Shown here in pieces: positions 23,642-32,153 of a DNA stretch of 64,000 bases; position 1 is the first letter of the stretch; the number at the start of each line of letters is the position of its first letter. The stretch spans positions 1 to 64,000 of IMG/VR virus record IMGVR_UViG_3300032893_000016; one strand, 5' to 3'. The position numbers and the translations under genes were made by a program. Source of the stretch: a virus. The notes beneath the pieces were generated by a model. The model had not been told where the DNA came from. It ran no database searches and saw only the letters and a list, made by a program, of their open reading frames with translations.

Positions 23642-24529
23642 TTATTCTCCTAAGACCACGGGAACGATCGTACACTCACAGCCGGGATGAGCCGTAGGCG
23701 CATCGTCCCCAGACGGGAATACATCATCAAGCTCGATGGGTCCAGCGTCTGCATTTTCAAGGCAGATCTCGCAAGCTTCCGCATCAGGCCACCATTCTTT
23801 TTGGACGTTGACGCCGGCGTCTTTCGCTTCTTTGAAGCCACCCAACACCCCCGCATTGTGCGCGTCAATCGTTTCGGTCCGCGCGATCATGCGCGCCCGA
23901 TAATCCGAGAAGGCGAACATTTCGTCCGTGCTGTTCGGACCATCCTGAATGAAATCGGCCAGCTTATTGATTCCCCAACCTTCGTCGATGGCTTGGGTGA
24001 TCGTGCGGTTCAGCATGTCGCGCGTGGTCTCGTCGATGTTCCACTGCGCATTGGGATTGTCGACCAGCTTCCCATCGACCCACTTCTTGCCGACCAGCTC
24101 CGCGCCACGTTCCTTTGCGTAGGCATTGGCCCGGCCGTTGACGAGGTTTACGATGTCGCTTGATGAAGGGCCACCAACAGCAGCGTAAGCATCGCGACCA
24201 GCAGTAGCGAAAGTTGCTGACAGCTGTGGCTCAATATCAGTTGCGAGCTGATCCAAGCCCGACAGGTCGACAATGAGATGACCATTCAGCTCATCCCCTT
24301 TTTTCTTGGCCTTCGTGACCAGCTTCTGCTTGCGGATTTGATCCGCGACATCCTTGGCCATTTTCTTGAATAGGTCAAGAACGATCGTTGTAGCTGCTTG
24401 ACGCTGTTCCGAAGTCCGCGAGTATGGAACAGCAAGGTCATGCGGCCTCTCTTTGGTACTCTTAGTAAGGGATGACGAGTTGGCGGTAGCTGCGCCATGC
24501 GCGTGCGGCGAGTTGCTTTTCGTCGACAT
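23642..24529 (-). CDS. Head morphogenesis protein (SPP1 gp7 / Mu gpF type)
   Basis: 295 residues with ATG 24529 (MSTKSNSPHAHG), preceded by TGGATGGACG; it overlaps the portal gene by 68 nt. The C-terminal half has the family signature: ARMIARTETIDAHNAGVL, then WWPDAEACEICLENADAG and TAHPGCECTIVPV. These proteins are packaged in small number with the portal and aid assembly or ejection. It directly follows the portal gene, as usual. Other starts are possible because few codons in the N-terminal part qualify. Confidence 0.82.
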   Translation of the reverse strand: MSTKSNSPHAHGAATANSSSLTKSTKERPHDLAVPYSRTSEQRQAATTIVLDLFKKMAKDVADQIRKQKLVTKAKKKGDELNGHLIVDLSGLDQLATDIEPQLSATFATAGRDAYAAVGGPSSSDIVNLVNGRANAYAKERGAELVGKKWVDGKLVDNPNAQWNIDETTRDMLNRTITQAIDEGWGINKLADFIQDGPNSTDEMFAFSDYRARMIARTETIDAHNAGVLGGFKEAKDAGVNVQKEWWPDAEACEICLENADAGPIELDDVFPSGDDAPTAHPGCECTIVPVVLGE

Positions 24530-26549
24530 CGTCCATCCAGTTCTCTTTGACGGGGGCGTACACTTCCGGCCCGAACACCAGCTTGCCATCATAGGGCACG
24601 ACCTCGTCAAGGTCGAGGCCCTCCGGCGCATTGTAGGTGATGGTCACGTGGGACTTGTACGAAGGATGATCCCAGCTCGCACCAATGTCCTTGAAGTCCT
24701 GCCACCGGTTCATCAATTGCAGGCTGCCAAACTGAAGTACAACGGCCTCACCGAACTGCTCGATTGAGCGGCTGCCCGTGCTGACGATGACCTTGTCCGG
24801 GGCGCGGGTGATGCGGTCCCAATCGACGGGCTCCCGGCTGAAAGCGATCGTCACGTGCATGTCATCGGGCGGAAGGGTGGTTTCAAAGCCCTGCTCCCTT
24901 GCCCACTTGATGAGATCGTCGGCGTTCAACAGCGGCCGATGGACGTAGAGGGTAGATAGGCCAGCCACCTTGCGCAGCTTCTGCGAAGGTCCAGGAAGGG
25001 CTTTTGCTCCATCCGCTCCCTGTGCCCCCGGCTTGGCCTTCCCGCCAGCAGGGCCAGCTCCAGGCGCGACCAATGGAAGGGGAGGCCCTCCAGGTTCGCC
25101 GGGCGCGGGCGGGTTCACAACGTGCTCAAGCAGGACAGGAGACCCACCCAAGAAGATGATGGGCTTATCGCCAATGTCGCCGTAGGGCTCGCGGCCCATT
25201 GCCTCACGGTACTCATTCAGCGTGATGGCACCCTTGGCGACCTGCGTGTCGAGAAGGCTGACCTTGACCTCGGGGTCTTCTTCCTCATCCTCAGCCCAAG
25301 CAAACTCAAGATCGTACTGGCCAAGATGCTCCTGCACGAGCATGTTGATCAGGCGCAGCACATACCCAAGGAGCGGGGCGAGCCCTTCCTCTGTCGCGGC
25401 CTCTTTCGCGGTCTGCGCCGTGGCGCGGTTGACCTGCTTTACGAAAGCCGTCGGCGGAATCGAGAAGGCGTAGCAGCACACGCGCGCCAGCCATTCATCG
25501 AATTCATCCTTGAGGACCGCGGGCTTGGTCTGCTCCATCTTCGTGCCACCCGGCACGAACTTGGCACGCCGGCGTTGCGCGGTGTTGCCCTCAAAGATGG
25601 CATCCCATGCGTTCTGGAAGTCGGCGATCTGTTGCGGCGTCCAGCTTTCCGGCGTACCGATCAGGGCATCCGGGATGTTGCCCATCGTATAGTACTCAAG
25701 CTGGCTCGTCTGCTTCCGAAGCGCAATGTTGACCGTCATCACGATTTGCTGGACGGGCGACATGCCGTAAATGCGATTGGGGCGCGGATTGCGCGGCTGG
25801 TAGATCAGCTGATCGCGGGTGTAATTCCAAGCAGGCATGCCCTTGATGACCTGCTGATAGGCCACGGAGGGCGGAGCGGGTGTACGACCCTGCTCATCAA
25901 TCACGCGCTTGATGGTCATGCCGGAAACGATCTCGAACTTCGTCTCCATCGGATCGTCGCGGTTGATGTAGATGCTGGGAGCATCATACACAAGCACATC
26001 TTCCAGCAACATGCGCAGCCAAGTGGGGAAGGGGGTAATGCCGTCCGGCTTCTCCATAAACTTGGTGGTCTGGTCGATCCGGGCTTGCTGTTCCGGGGTA
26101 ATGGCCGCTTCCGCTGCCTTCCGTTTGGCCGCGCGAGCAGCCTTACCCAGCTTCTTATTCTCTTCCTCTTCGCGCGGGCGGATCTTCCAACCCAACGCCT
26201 CGATCTGGTCCTTGCGGGTTTCGATCAGCAGCCGCGTGATGTCATGGTATTCCGCCAGCATGTACAAATCCCACATGCTGATGAATTCATCATTGCGAGG
26301 CGGGACAGTCGTGTTCTGACCAACGCGGTAGTCAAGGGCGCGAGCCTGCTCCTGCTTCGGCCCCATCGGCCGCAAGGGTTGACCGGGGCTGAACCATGAT
26401 TCATTGGTCACGTTCTGCACGGTTTCAGAAACGTACTGAACAGCCTTGGCGATCCCCGTACTCTGGAGGAGCCGCCCAACGAGCGAAGGCTTGCCCGCGC
26501 GTACAGGCGCGGGCGGCAGTTGCGCCGTACCGTTGGGATTCATATTCAT
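24462..26549 (-). CDS. Portal protein with a C-terminal 2H-phosphoesterase-like domain
   Basis: 695 residues. Residues about 80-440 are portal-like: MWDLYMLAEYHDITRLLI, WLRMLLEDVLVYDAPSIYI, NRIYGMSPVQQIVMTVNIAL and FVKQVNRATAQTAKEAATEE are typical of DUF935/Mu-type portals. A Pro/Gly/Ala-rich linker (about residues 479-524) leads to about 170 extra residues. These contain two H-x-T motifs, MHVTIAFSREP (H565) and SHVTITYNAPE (H634), 69 residues apart, the hallmark of 2H phosphoesterases (LigT, cyclic phosphodiesterases, phage Acb1). The portal role is well supported; the activity of the added domain is inference. Functional options are anti-CBASS cyclic-nucleotide cleavage or RNA-end processing. 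Confidence 0.86.
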   Translation of the reverse strand: MNMNPNGTAQLPPAPVRAGKPSLVGRLLQSTGIAKAVQYVSETVQNVTNESWFSPGQPLRPMGPKQEQARALDYRVGQNTTVPPRNDEFISMWDLYMLAEYHDITRLLIETRKDQIEALGWKIRPREEEENKKLGKAARAAKRKAAEAAITPEQQARIDQTTKFMEKPDGITPFPTWLRMLLEDVLVYDAPSIYINRDDPMETKFEIVSGMTIKRVIDEQGRTPAPPSVAYQQVIKGMPAWNYTRDQLIYQPRNPRPNRIYGMSPVQQIVMTVNIALRKQTSQLEYYTMGNIPDALIGTPESWTPQQIADFQNAWDAIFEGNTAQRRRAKFVPGGTKMEQTKPAVLKDEFDEWLARVCCYAFSIPPTAFVKQVNRATAQTAKEAATEEGLAPLLGYVLRLINMLVQEHLGQYDLEFAWAEDEEEDPEVKVSLLDTQVAKGAITLNEYREAMGREPYGDIGDKPIIFLGGSPVLLEHVVNPPAPGEPGGPPLPLVAPGAGPAGGKAKPGAQGADGAKALPGPSQKLRKVAGLSTLYVHRPLLNADDLIKWAREQGFETTLPPDDMHVTIAFSREPVDWDRITRAPDKVIVSTGSRSIEQFGEAVVLQFGSLQLMNRWQDFKDIGASWDHPSYKSHVTITYNAPEGLDLDEVVPYDGKLVFGPEVYAPVKENWMDDVDEKQLAARAWRSYRQLVIPY

Positions 26550-26558
26550 GTTTGGGTC

Positions 26559-26972
26559 CTAGATCGAGAAGGCCGGTTGGCCCTCTTTCTGTTCATAGTA
26601 CTCAATGAGGCGCGCGATCTGCATGACCGAAAGGTCGGCCAGCTTGGGCGCGGTGTGCTTGTTCGGGCCTGCCAACGTATCCCGCATCTGATGTACCAGC
26701 TTGAGCCGGCGAATGATGGACTTGGCGATCATGTCACGCGGGAAGCCGCTGGCGATCCAAAGGTTCTCGCCTCCGAAGTTCACCAGCGAATAGGTGCACA
26801 CCAATGTATGTGATATGTGCTTTGGCGGCTCCGTTGCCTCTTTCAAGGTAATGGGCGCGGTGTATTGATAAGAGAACTGAGCACTCCCATTGGGCTTGTG
26901 CAGCACGTCAGGACCTTCAAAGGCGCGCTCTTGCATATCCAGCGGACCACCAATGCACAGGTACTTAACCAT
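26559..26972 (-). CDS. Small conserved-looking protein between terminase and portal
   Basis: 137 residues (MVKYLCIGGPLDMQERAFEG). The N-terminal half is beta-rich and repeats a pattern often seen in small phage proteins near the portal (YLCIGGPLDM then TYSLVNFGGENLWIA); the end is helical (LSVMQIARLIEYYEQKEG). It lies 9 nt from the terminase stop. Function unknown. Confidence 0.5.
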   Translation of the reverse strand: MVKYLCIGGPLDMQERAFEGPDVLHKPNGSAQFSYQYTAPITLKEATEPPKHISHTLVCTYSLVNFGGENLWIASGFPRDMIAKSIIRRLKLVHQMRDTLAGPNKHTAPKLADLSVMQIARLIEYYEQKEGQPAFSI

Positions 26973-26981
26973 GTCAAACCT

Positions 26982-28748
26982 CTAAGCGTCTACCCATCCA
27001 GACTTACGCAACTGCTTTGCGTGATCGGGATTGAGGACGAATGATCCGTCCACACGGGGCAAGATGGGCTCACCACGCAATCCAATCAAGAGCTGGACTT
27101 CGGAAGGGGGCTTTAGTACAACGCCGCCATTGTCGACCGTAGGTGTTACAGGCGGAGCTTTTTCCTTGAGTTCCTTTGCGATCGTTTCTTCAGCAAGCTT
27201 ACGATAGTAGTCGATGAGGCCGGTGGTGCCATCGAGGAAAGCGTTGAACGCACGGCTTGTGCTATCAACGTCGTCATCATGTTGCTCGCCAGTATTATCG
27301 AAGGCCTCAAGTACCGTGAGCCACCTTTCGTTCCACGGGGCGCGCACGACTTTGACAAGGCGGGCTTCCGCGACTGAACTGAACGGACCAAAGCGGACAA
27401 GCTTGTCGCCTGCTTCGGGGGTAGTATAACACGAATAACCATCGAGCAGCTTCTTGAAGTTGAGGGCTTGCGACTTACCAGCCTGCCCCGGGTCTTGGGG
27501 AATCCATTGCTGTACTTCGCGGCCGTCCATCGCGGCCTTCTCTTTGATCTGCGCTTCGACCTTGCCGCTTGACCACTGAACGTACGAATGATCCAAGATA
27601 TAGGTGTAGGGGTCTTTCGACGCATCCTTGGCCTTACCGATCAGCGTCGAACAGGTATAGTCGGGATCGTTGAGCTGGGTCTTCTCCGTCGCGGCCAAAT
27701 CCCAGCCGCGCTTCTTTACCAGGTCTTTCGGTACCTCGTCCGCGTTGATCCAATTCTCAGGCAAAATCCAGGAGCGCTTGAAATGCAAACCAGCGGCAGG
27801 CTTGATGAGCCAGTTGCCTTTGAGCAGGCGCTCGCGTTCGACCGTGGGCAGCGCCAGCAGGTTCGCAAGGTAGCCGGGGTCCTTCTTCATCAGCTCCTGG
27901 TTGTCGAACAACGTGGAGGGGATGAAGGTCACGCTCTTGGGGCGCAACTCAATCTCATTGCCGTTCTTGTCGAACTTGGCAATGCCGAGGAACTCGTGCG
28001 TCAGGTCTTGTGGGCTGCCCGCCCAACGAAGCTCATCGCCGACGCGCACGAACCAGCGCTTGACGCCGGCACGCTCCGGAATGGGGAAGCCCGTTTCAGG
28101 ATCAATCCACCATGCGATGAACTTGGCCACCCAGCTATCCGCATCCGGGTTGCAGGTGGCGCGGATGAAAGGCTTCACGCCGCACGTCGAACGATTGCGG
28201 GACAGCATGTAGAAGAACTGCTTCTGCGTGAACTCGGTAAGCTCGTCAAAGCAGATCAGCGGTACTTGCGAACCATGCCAATCGTGAACCGTATCATCGT
28301 ACTCAAGGTGCGCGAACTTAACCCGCGCGCCCGGCCCCGGCACGTCCGAGTAGGTCGTGGGGAACGTCCACTCAAGCAGGTTCTTGGTCGGGTTCGGCAC
28401 AGCGAACGGGGGCAGGCCCATGTACATGGACATGCTCTCATCCCACAGCGCACCCGGGTTGCGAATGGATGGGGTCGTACGACGAAAGATGACACAACTG
28501 AAGTTCGCATTTGTCCAGGTACGCACAGGCTCCATGAGCAATGCGTACGACTTGCCACCGCCCGCGCTGCCACCAAAGATGGCAATGTCGGCATCGGTGT
28601 GGGCGAAGAGCGCTTGCGGTCCGGGCTGCTCCTCGGGAAACAAGGGCGTAATGCCGTTGGCACGGGCCCAATCATTGTAGCGAATGATGCCGGAAAAAGA
28701 ATTGTAATCAGGCTCCTTGACATCCTCCGCAAGGCGGATGCGGGTCAA
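26982..28748 (-). CDS. terL: Terminase large subunit
   Basis: 588 residues, ATG 28748 overlapping the small-subunit stop. Walker A is FGGSAGGGKSYALL and Walker B is VPLICFDELTEF; ATRNP-like RATCNPDAD follows as a coupling motif. The nuclease half holds KRGWDLAATEKTQLNDPD and the later acidic HDDDVDSTSRAFN (catalytic aspartates). Packages DNA through the portal. Neighbouring genes (small subunit upstream, portal downstream) agree. The C-terminal ~60 residues are an extra Pro-rich and charged part. Confidence 0.95.
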   Translation of the reverse strand: MTRIRLAEDVKEPDYNSFSGIIRYNDWARANGITPLFPEEQPGPQALFAHTDADIAIFGGSAGGGKSYALLMEPVRTWTNANFSCVIFRRTTPSIRNPGALWDESMSMYMGLPPFAVPNPTKNLLEWTFPTTYSDVPGPGARVKFAHLEYDDTVHDWHGSQVPLICFDELTEFTQKQFFYMLSRNRSTCGVKPFIRATCNPDADSWVAKFIAWWIDPETGFPIPERAGVKRWFVRVGDELRWAGSPQDLTHEFLGIAKFDKNGNEIELRPKSVTFIPSTLFDNQELMKKDPGYLANLLALPTVERERLLKGNWLIKPAAGLHFKRSWILPENWINADEVPKDLVKKRGWDLAATEKTQLNDPDYTCSTLIGKAKDASKDPYTYILDHSYVQWSSGKVEAQIKEKAAMDGREVQQWIPQDPGQAGKSQALNFKKLLDGYSCYTTPEAGDKLVRFGPFSSVAEARLVKVVRAPWNERWLTVLEAFDNTGEQHDDDVDSTSRAFNAFLDGTTGLIDYYRKLAEETIAKELKEKAPPVTPTVDNGGVVLKPPSEVQLLIGLRGEPILPRVDGSFVLNPDHAKQLRKSGWVDA

Positions 28749-29431
28749 TGTACAGCTCCGCTCCCGTTCAGGACCTTCTTAGGGTCCGTCTTCTTAAGAT
28801 GCTCATCCAGTGCCTTGTGGAACTGGCGCATGATGAAGTTGGGGTCGCCGTTCGCGCCCGTCTCCCGCCCATTGGGAGCCATGAAGGCAATCGCACTGGC
28901 GGGAATGCCGGGGATCAGGTCCTTACCATCCTTGCCCGTGTGCTCGCGTACTTGAGTTTCCTTCTGGACCCAAGCGTTGAACAGACGCAGCAGAAGCTGA
29001 TTGTCGCCGGGCACCCACTTCTGGTACGGAACCATCTTGGGTTCGCCCTCGAGGTCATTGCCCTGCTCATCCTTGGCACCCTTGCCATGGTACTGGAGCT
29101 TGCCATTCTTTGACTGATGGCGGTAGGCGGTCGTCCAGTAACCCATCGCTCGCTTGTACGTTTCGGTTGCGACGCAGACGCCAAGTTCGGTCTGGCCTTC
29201 ATCGTAGCTGAACCGAAAGTACTTATCGAACGTATCGGCATCAATGCCGAGCAACTCGTAGCAGGTCGACTTCGGCGTCCGCATGGACGAGCAGAAGCGT
29301 ACCCATTGGCGGTCACGCTCGCTGGGCTCATAAGGAGGGCGCCCTTCTCCGCTCCCAATGCGATGCTCATTGGTACGCCTATCAGGCGTACCATCCAACT
29401 TAATGCGCGGCCGTTTCTCTTGCTTGGCCAT
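28745..29431 (-). CDS. terS: Terminase small subunit (probable)
   Basis: 228 residues. The N-terminal 50 are basic and flexible (MAKQEKRPRIKLDGTPDRR). Residues about 35-80 carry an HTH-like helical stretch (WVRFCSSMRTPKSTCYEL then LGIDADTFDKYF), as expected for recognition of the packaging site. The rest is helical and charged and would form the oligomer. Assignment rests on its overlap (ATGA) with the large subunit and the HTH. Confidence 0.75.
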   Translation of the reverse strand: MAKQEKRPRIKLDGTPDRRTNEHRIGSGEGRPPYEPSERDRQWVRFCSSMRTPKSTCYELLGIDADTFDKYFRFSYDEGQTELGVCVATETYKRAMGYWTTAYRHQSKNGKLQYHGKGAKDEQGNDLEGEPKMVPYQKWVPGDNQLLLRLFNAWVQKETQVREHTGKDGKDLIPGIPASAIAFMAPNGRETGANGDPNFIMRQFHKALDEHLKKTDPKKVLNGSGAVH

Positions 29432-29442
29432 AGTACTTCCCC

Positions 29443-29826
29443 TTACCGATAGGCGATTTTGATGATGGCTTGGCGTGCGTAGTACCGCAGGCCATTGGTC
29501 ACCATGTTACACTGAACTCTGTACTCAGCCCCAAGCGTGCCACCGGCGAAATGGGCGACGCTCAGGTACGAAGTATTGGCGATACCCGCATGGATGTACT
29601 TTGGGCTGCCATCATCCCCCGGCGTCAGGCCATAGTCGACCTTGACACCATCAGCGAAGGCCAGCCATTCAGCAGCGGGGTCATCCGTGTCGCGGCTAGG
29701 CACAATCCAGAATACGGAGGCGATCGTATCATTGATCGCCTGCAACTCACGTGTCAGGTCACAGGTATAGTCGAGGGTTTCGGCGGGCGACTTGGTGAAC
29801 AGCTTTGGTACGATAATGGTGTCCAT
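29443..29826 (-). CDS. Virion structural / fibre-adaptor-like protein
   Basis: 127 residues from ATG 29826 (ATGA with the previous stop). Contains the pattern of small phage structural proteins of the tail-fibre adaptor type: VPKLFTKSPAETLDYTCDL, then FAGGTLGAEYRVQCNMVTN and ARQAIIKIAYR. It follows the long repeat protein in the same operon, so it may attach that fibre to the virion. Family assignment is tentative. Confidence 0.55.
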   Translation of the reverse strand: MDTIIVPKLFTKSPAETLDYTCDLTRELQAINDTIASVFWIVPSRDTDDPAAEWLAFADGVKVDYGLTPGDDGSPKYIHAGIANTSYLSVAHFAGGTLGAEYRVQCNMVTNGLRYYARQAIIKIAYR

Positions 29827-32150
29827 CAAAGTTGCCGATCATCCACAAGGGTTGCGAAGCCACGATCGTCCACCGACAAGGCGAACTGCCGGTCGTCGAT
29901 TATAGTACCGAAGAAACGTTCCCGTGCCGGGCTGCCAAACCCGAGGGTTGACAGCAGCATGCGGGCATCCTCGACCACCGCCAAAAGATGCTCGATTTGG
30001 AGGGTGTAGAGGCTGGCATGCGCCAGCACTCCCCCTTCCACGGGAAATTTCCAATTCTGGACCAAATTCCCGGCCGTCAACAAGGGAATGCGCGCCAGCC
30101 CGGCTTGGGCTGCCAGTTCCTCAAGGACGGCCTTAGCGGCGCTCCTAGAGGCTGTCAGGTTCTCCAGCGCAAAGACTGTGTTACTCCGGATGGGAGCGAG
30201 CATGTCCCACGGCATCTTGGCATCACCGGAAACCCGCGCCAGCTCCTCCAGCGCCATCTTGGCGGCCCGGCTGGCGCTGACTAGCGCCTCGAGTTGCAGG
30301 ATGGCTTTTGTCGCGGCCCCGGCCAACGCCTCAACAGGCATGCTGACCTTGGACCGCAGGTCTGCAATCCGCTCGTTGGGGAACGTGACGGAACGCGACA
30401 CAGTACCGAATAACAGCTCAACCGGCATCTGCACCGACCGTGCGCAGGTCACAAGCTCCTCAAGGCGCATGGCCAACGTAACCGCGGCTGCTACGCCGGC
30501 GTCTTCAAGGAAGGTGGCATTACGCCTGATGCTGGCGGATGCGTCCGTGATGAACTGATATTGTTGCTGGACCTGCCCGATGAACTCGAGCGGGAAGATG
30601 CTCTCCTGATCAACTCGGATCAGGCCCGTCAACTCCATCGGGTACTTGGCCGTGGCGTTGACAAGCTGGGACACCACCACCGGAAAGCCATACTGAATAT
30701 TGAACAGGCCGTGCGTCTCAATGTTGAACGGCAATGTGGACGTGATGCGTCCAATCAACTCGAACGGCATCTGCGCGCGCCCGATCAGGGCGGACAAATA
30801 CTCGTTGGGGAAGACCCAGTTGGTCGGCCGCACCGAAGCAAGTACTTCTTCCTGTAAGGGCTGGTTGACCTGCACCTTGCCCGCGGTCTCAACCAACATG
30901 GCCGCTTGGGCACGAAGGTTGCCGATGAACTCCATCGGGACGCGCTTGTCGGCGTTGATGAACCCGATCATTTCCAGAAGCAGCTTGGACTGCTTCGTGA
31001 CAGCGACCGACGTGTCCATGTTGAAAGCGTACGACATGCGCATCAGCGCGAAAGGAATCTCGAAGGGCATGTTGGCATTGCCCGCGATCCCGCCCGCGGT
31101 CTCGGTCGGCATCACTTGCGTGCGCCCGGCCGTCAGCAACCATTCATCCGCGAACTTATACTGAACCTTCTCAGACGTACTCGTATCCATCAGCATCTTG
31201 GCGTTGGACACGAACGTGTGCTGAAGCAAAGTTTCCAGCGGGAAGTTGCGCGAAGCAAGCACGCTAATAATGGTCTGGCTATTCTCACCGTACATAGTCA
31301 CCAAGCGGCGCACGATCGTCAACCGCTCCTGCACCAGCTTGGCGTCGCGCTTGATGGCGCTGGACGCATCCATCGGGCTGACACCCGACACGCGCATATT
31401 TGTCACGTCATCGGTCAGGATCACCCACGGAAAATTCAATGTGGCACGCGTGTCGACCAGCATCTTGGCGAACGCCAGAACGCTCAGGCCCGCTGCGTTC
31501 AAGGCCAACATGGGAAGGCTGACCTGAACGCTGGACAACTCCTCCAACGCCAGCTTGGTACTGGCACGGAGCAAACCATTTGGCTCAATCTGGAACGCGT
31601 AGGTGCCATTCATACTGGCCGCAATGGTCAGCAGGAAAGGAATATCTTTATTCCACTGACTATGGCTCTCTTCCGGCACCTGCGCGTTGCCCACGACTGA
31701 TGCCAGCTCTTCGGCAGGCATTAAACCCTGACCGCGAGCAGCAACCAATTCTTCCAGCGAAAGCGACCAACCGTTGCCTTTGATGTTTGCCGCAGCATCG
31801 ATGACGAAGTTGGTATTCTGAACCCACGCACCCTGCGTATCCATCGGCATCTTGCCAAAGCCAAGGATGCTGAAGCCCGCGGTATTTAGTGAGTACAGAA
31901 CGACGTTGCTGTTGACCGAGATGAGTTCTTCAAGCGCGGGCTTGACATTGCCGCGGATGCTGGACAGGTCCTCGGAAGCAAACAAGCCCTTTACATTGAA
32001 GCTACCCGCATTGTCGGTGTACGCAATGCCCTGCCCCCGCACGCTGTCCAGTACCTCGACCTGGAAACTCCACGAAGAGGTAATGGAGAAGGATTTGATG
32101 GCCAGGTAAACTTGCGGCTTGAAAGCTTGACTTCTACCTAGCCGTGCCAT
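29826..32150 (-). CDS. Long 14-residue-repeat virion protein (fibre or fibre-like)
   Basis: 774 residues. Most of the chain can be cut into 14-residue units of the type M/F-P-x-E-x-L-x-x-I/L-x-S-x-x-K. Examples in order are MPVEALAGAATKAI, LQLEALVSASRAAK, MALEELARVSGDAK, MPWDMLAPIRSNTV, FALENLTASRSAAK, and earlier MPFELIGRITSTLP, FNIETHGLFNIQYG, FPVVVSQLVNATAK. Position 1 is hydrophobic and position 4 is usually acidic. Such short repeats suggest a fibrous structure such as a triple beta-spiral or beta-solenoid. No enzyme motif. The end (IIDDRQFALSVDDRGFATL) is a different, DDR-rich mini-repeat. It sits among virion genes upstream of terminase. Confidence 0.72.
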   Translation of the reverse strand: MARLGRSQAFKPQVYLAIKSFSITSSWSFQVEVLDSVRGQGIAYTDNAGSFNVKGLFASEDLSSIRGNVKPALEELISVNSNVVLYSLNTAGFSILGFGKMPMDTQGAWVQNTNFVIDAAANIKGNGWSLSLEELVAARGQGLMPAEELASVVGNAQVPEESHSQWNKDIPFLLTIAASMNGTYAFQIEPNGLLRASTKLALEELSSVQVSLPMLALNAAGLSVLAFAKMLVDTRATLNFPWVILTDDVTNMRVSGVSPMDASSAIKRDAKLVQERLTIVRRLVTMYGENSQTIISVLASRNFPLETLLQHTFVSNAKMLMDTSTSEKVQYKFADEWLLTAGRTQVMPTETAGGIAGNANMPFEIPFALMRMSYAFNMDTSVAVTKQSKLLLEMIGFINADKRVPMEFIGNLRAQAAMLVETAGKVQVNQPLQEEVLASVRPTNWVFPNEYLSALIGRAQMPFELIGRITSTLPFNIETHGLFNIQYGFPVVVSQLVNATAKYPMELTGLIRVDQESIFPLEFIGQVQQQYQFITDASASIRRNATFLEDAGVAAAVTLAMRLEELVTCARSVQMPVELLFGTVSRSVTFPNERIADLRSKVSMPVEALAGAATKAILQLEALVSASRAAKMALEELARVSGDAKMPWDMLAPIRSNTVFALENLTASRSAAKAVLEELAAQAGLARIPLLTAGNLVQNWKFPVEGGVLAHASLYTLQIEHLLAVVEDARMLLSTLGFGSPARERFFGTIIDDRQFALSVDDRGFATLVDDRQL

Positions 32151-32153
32151 TGG

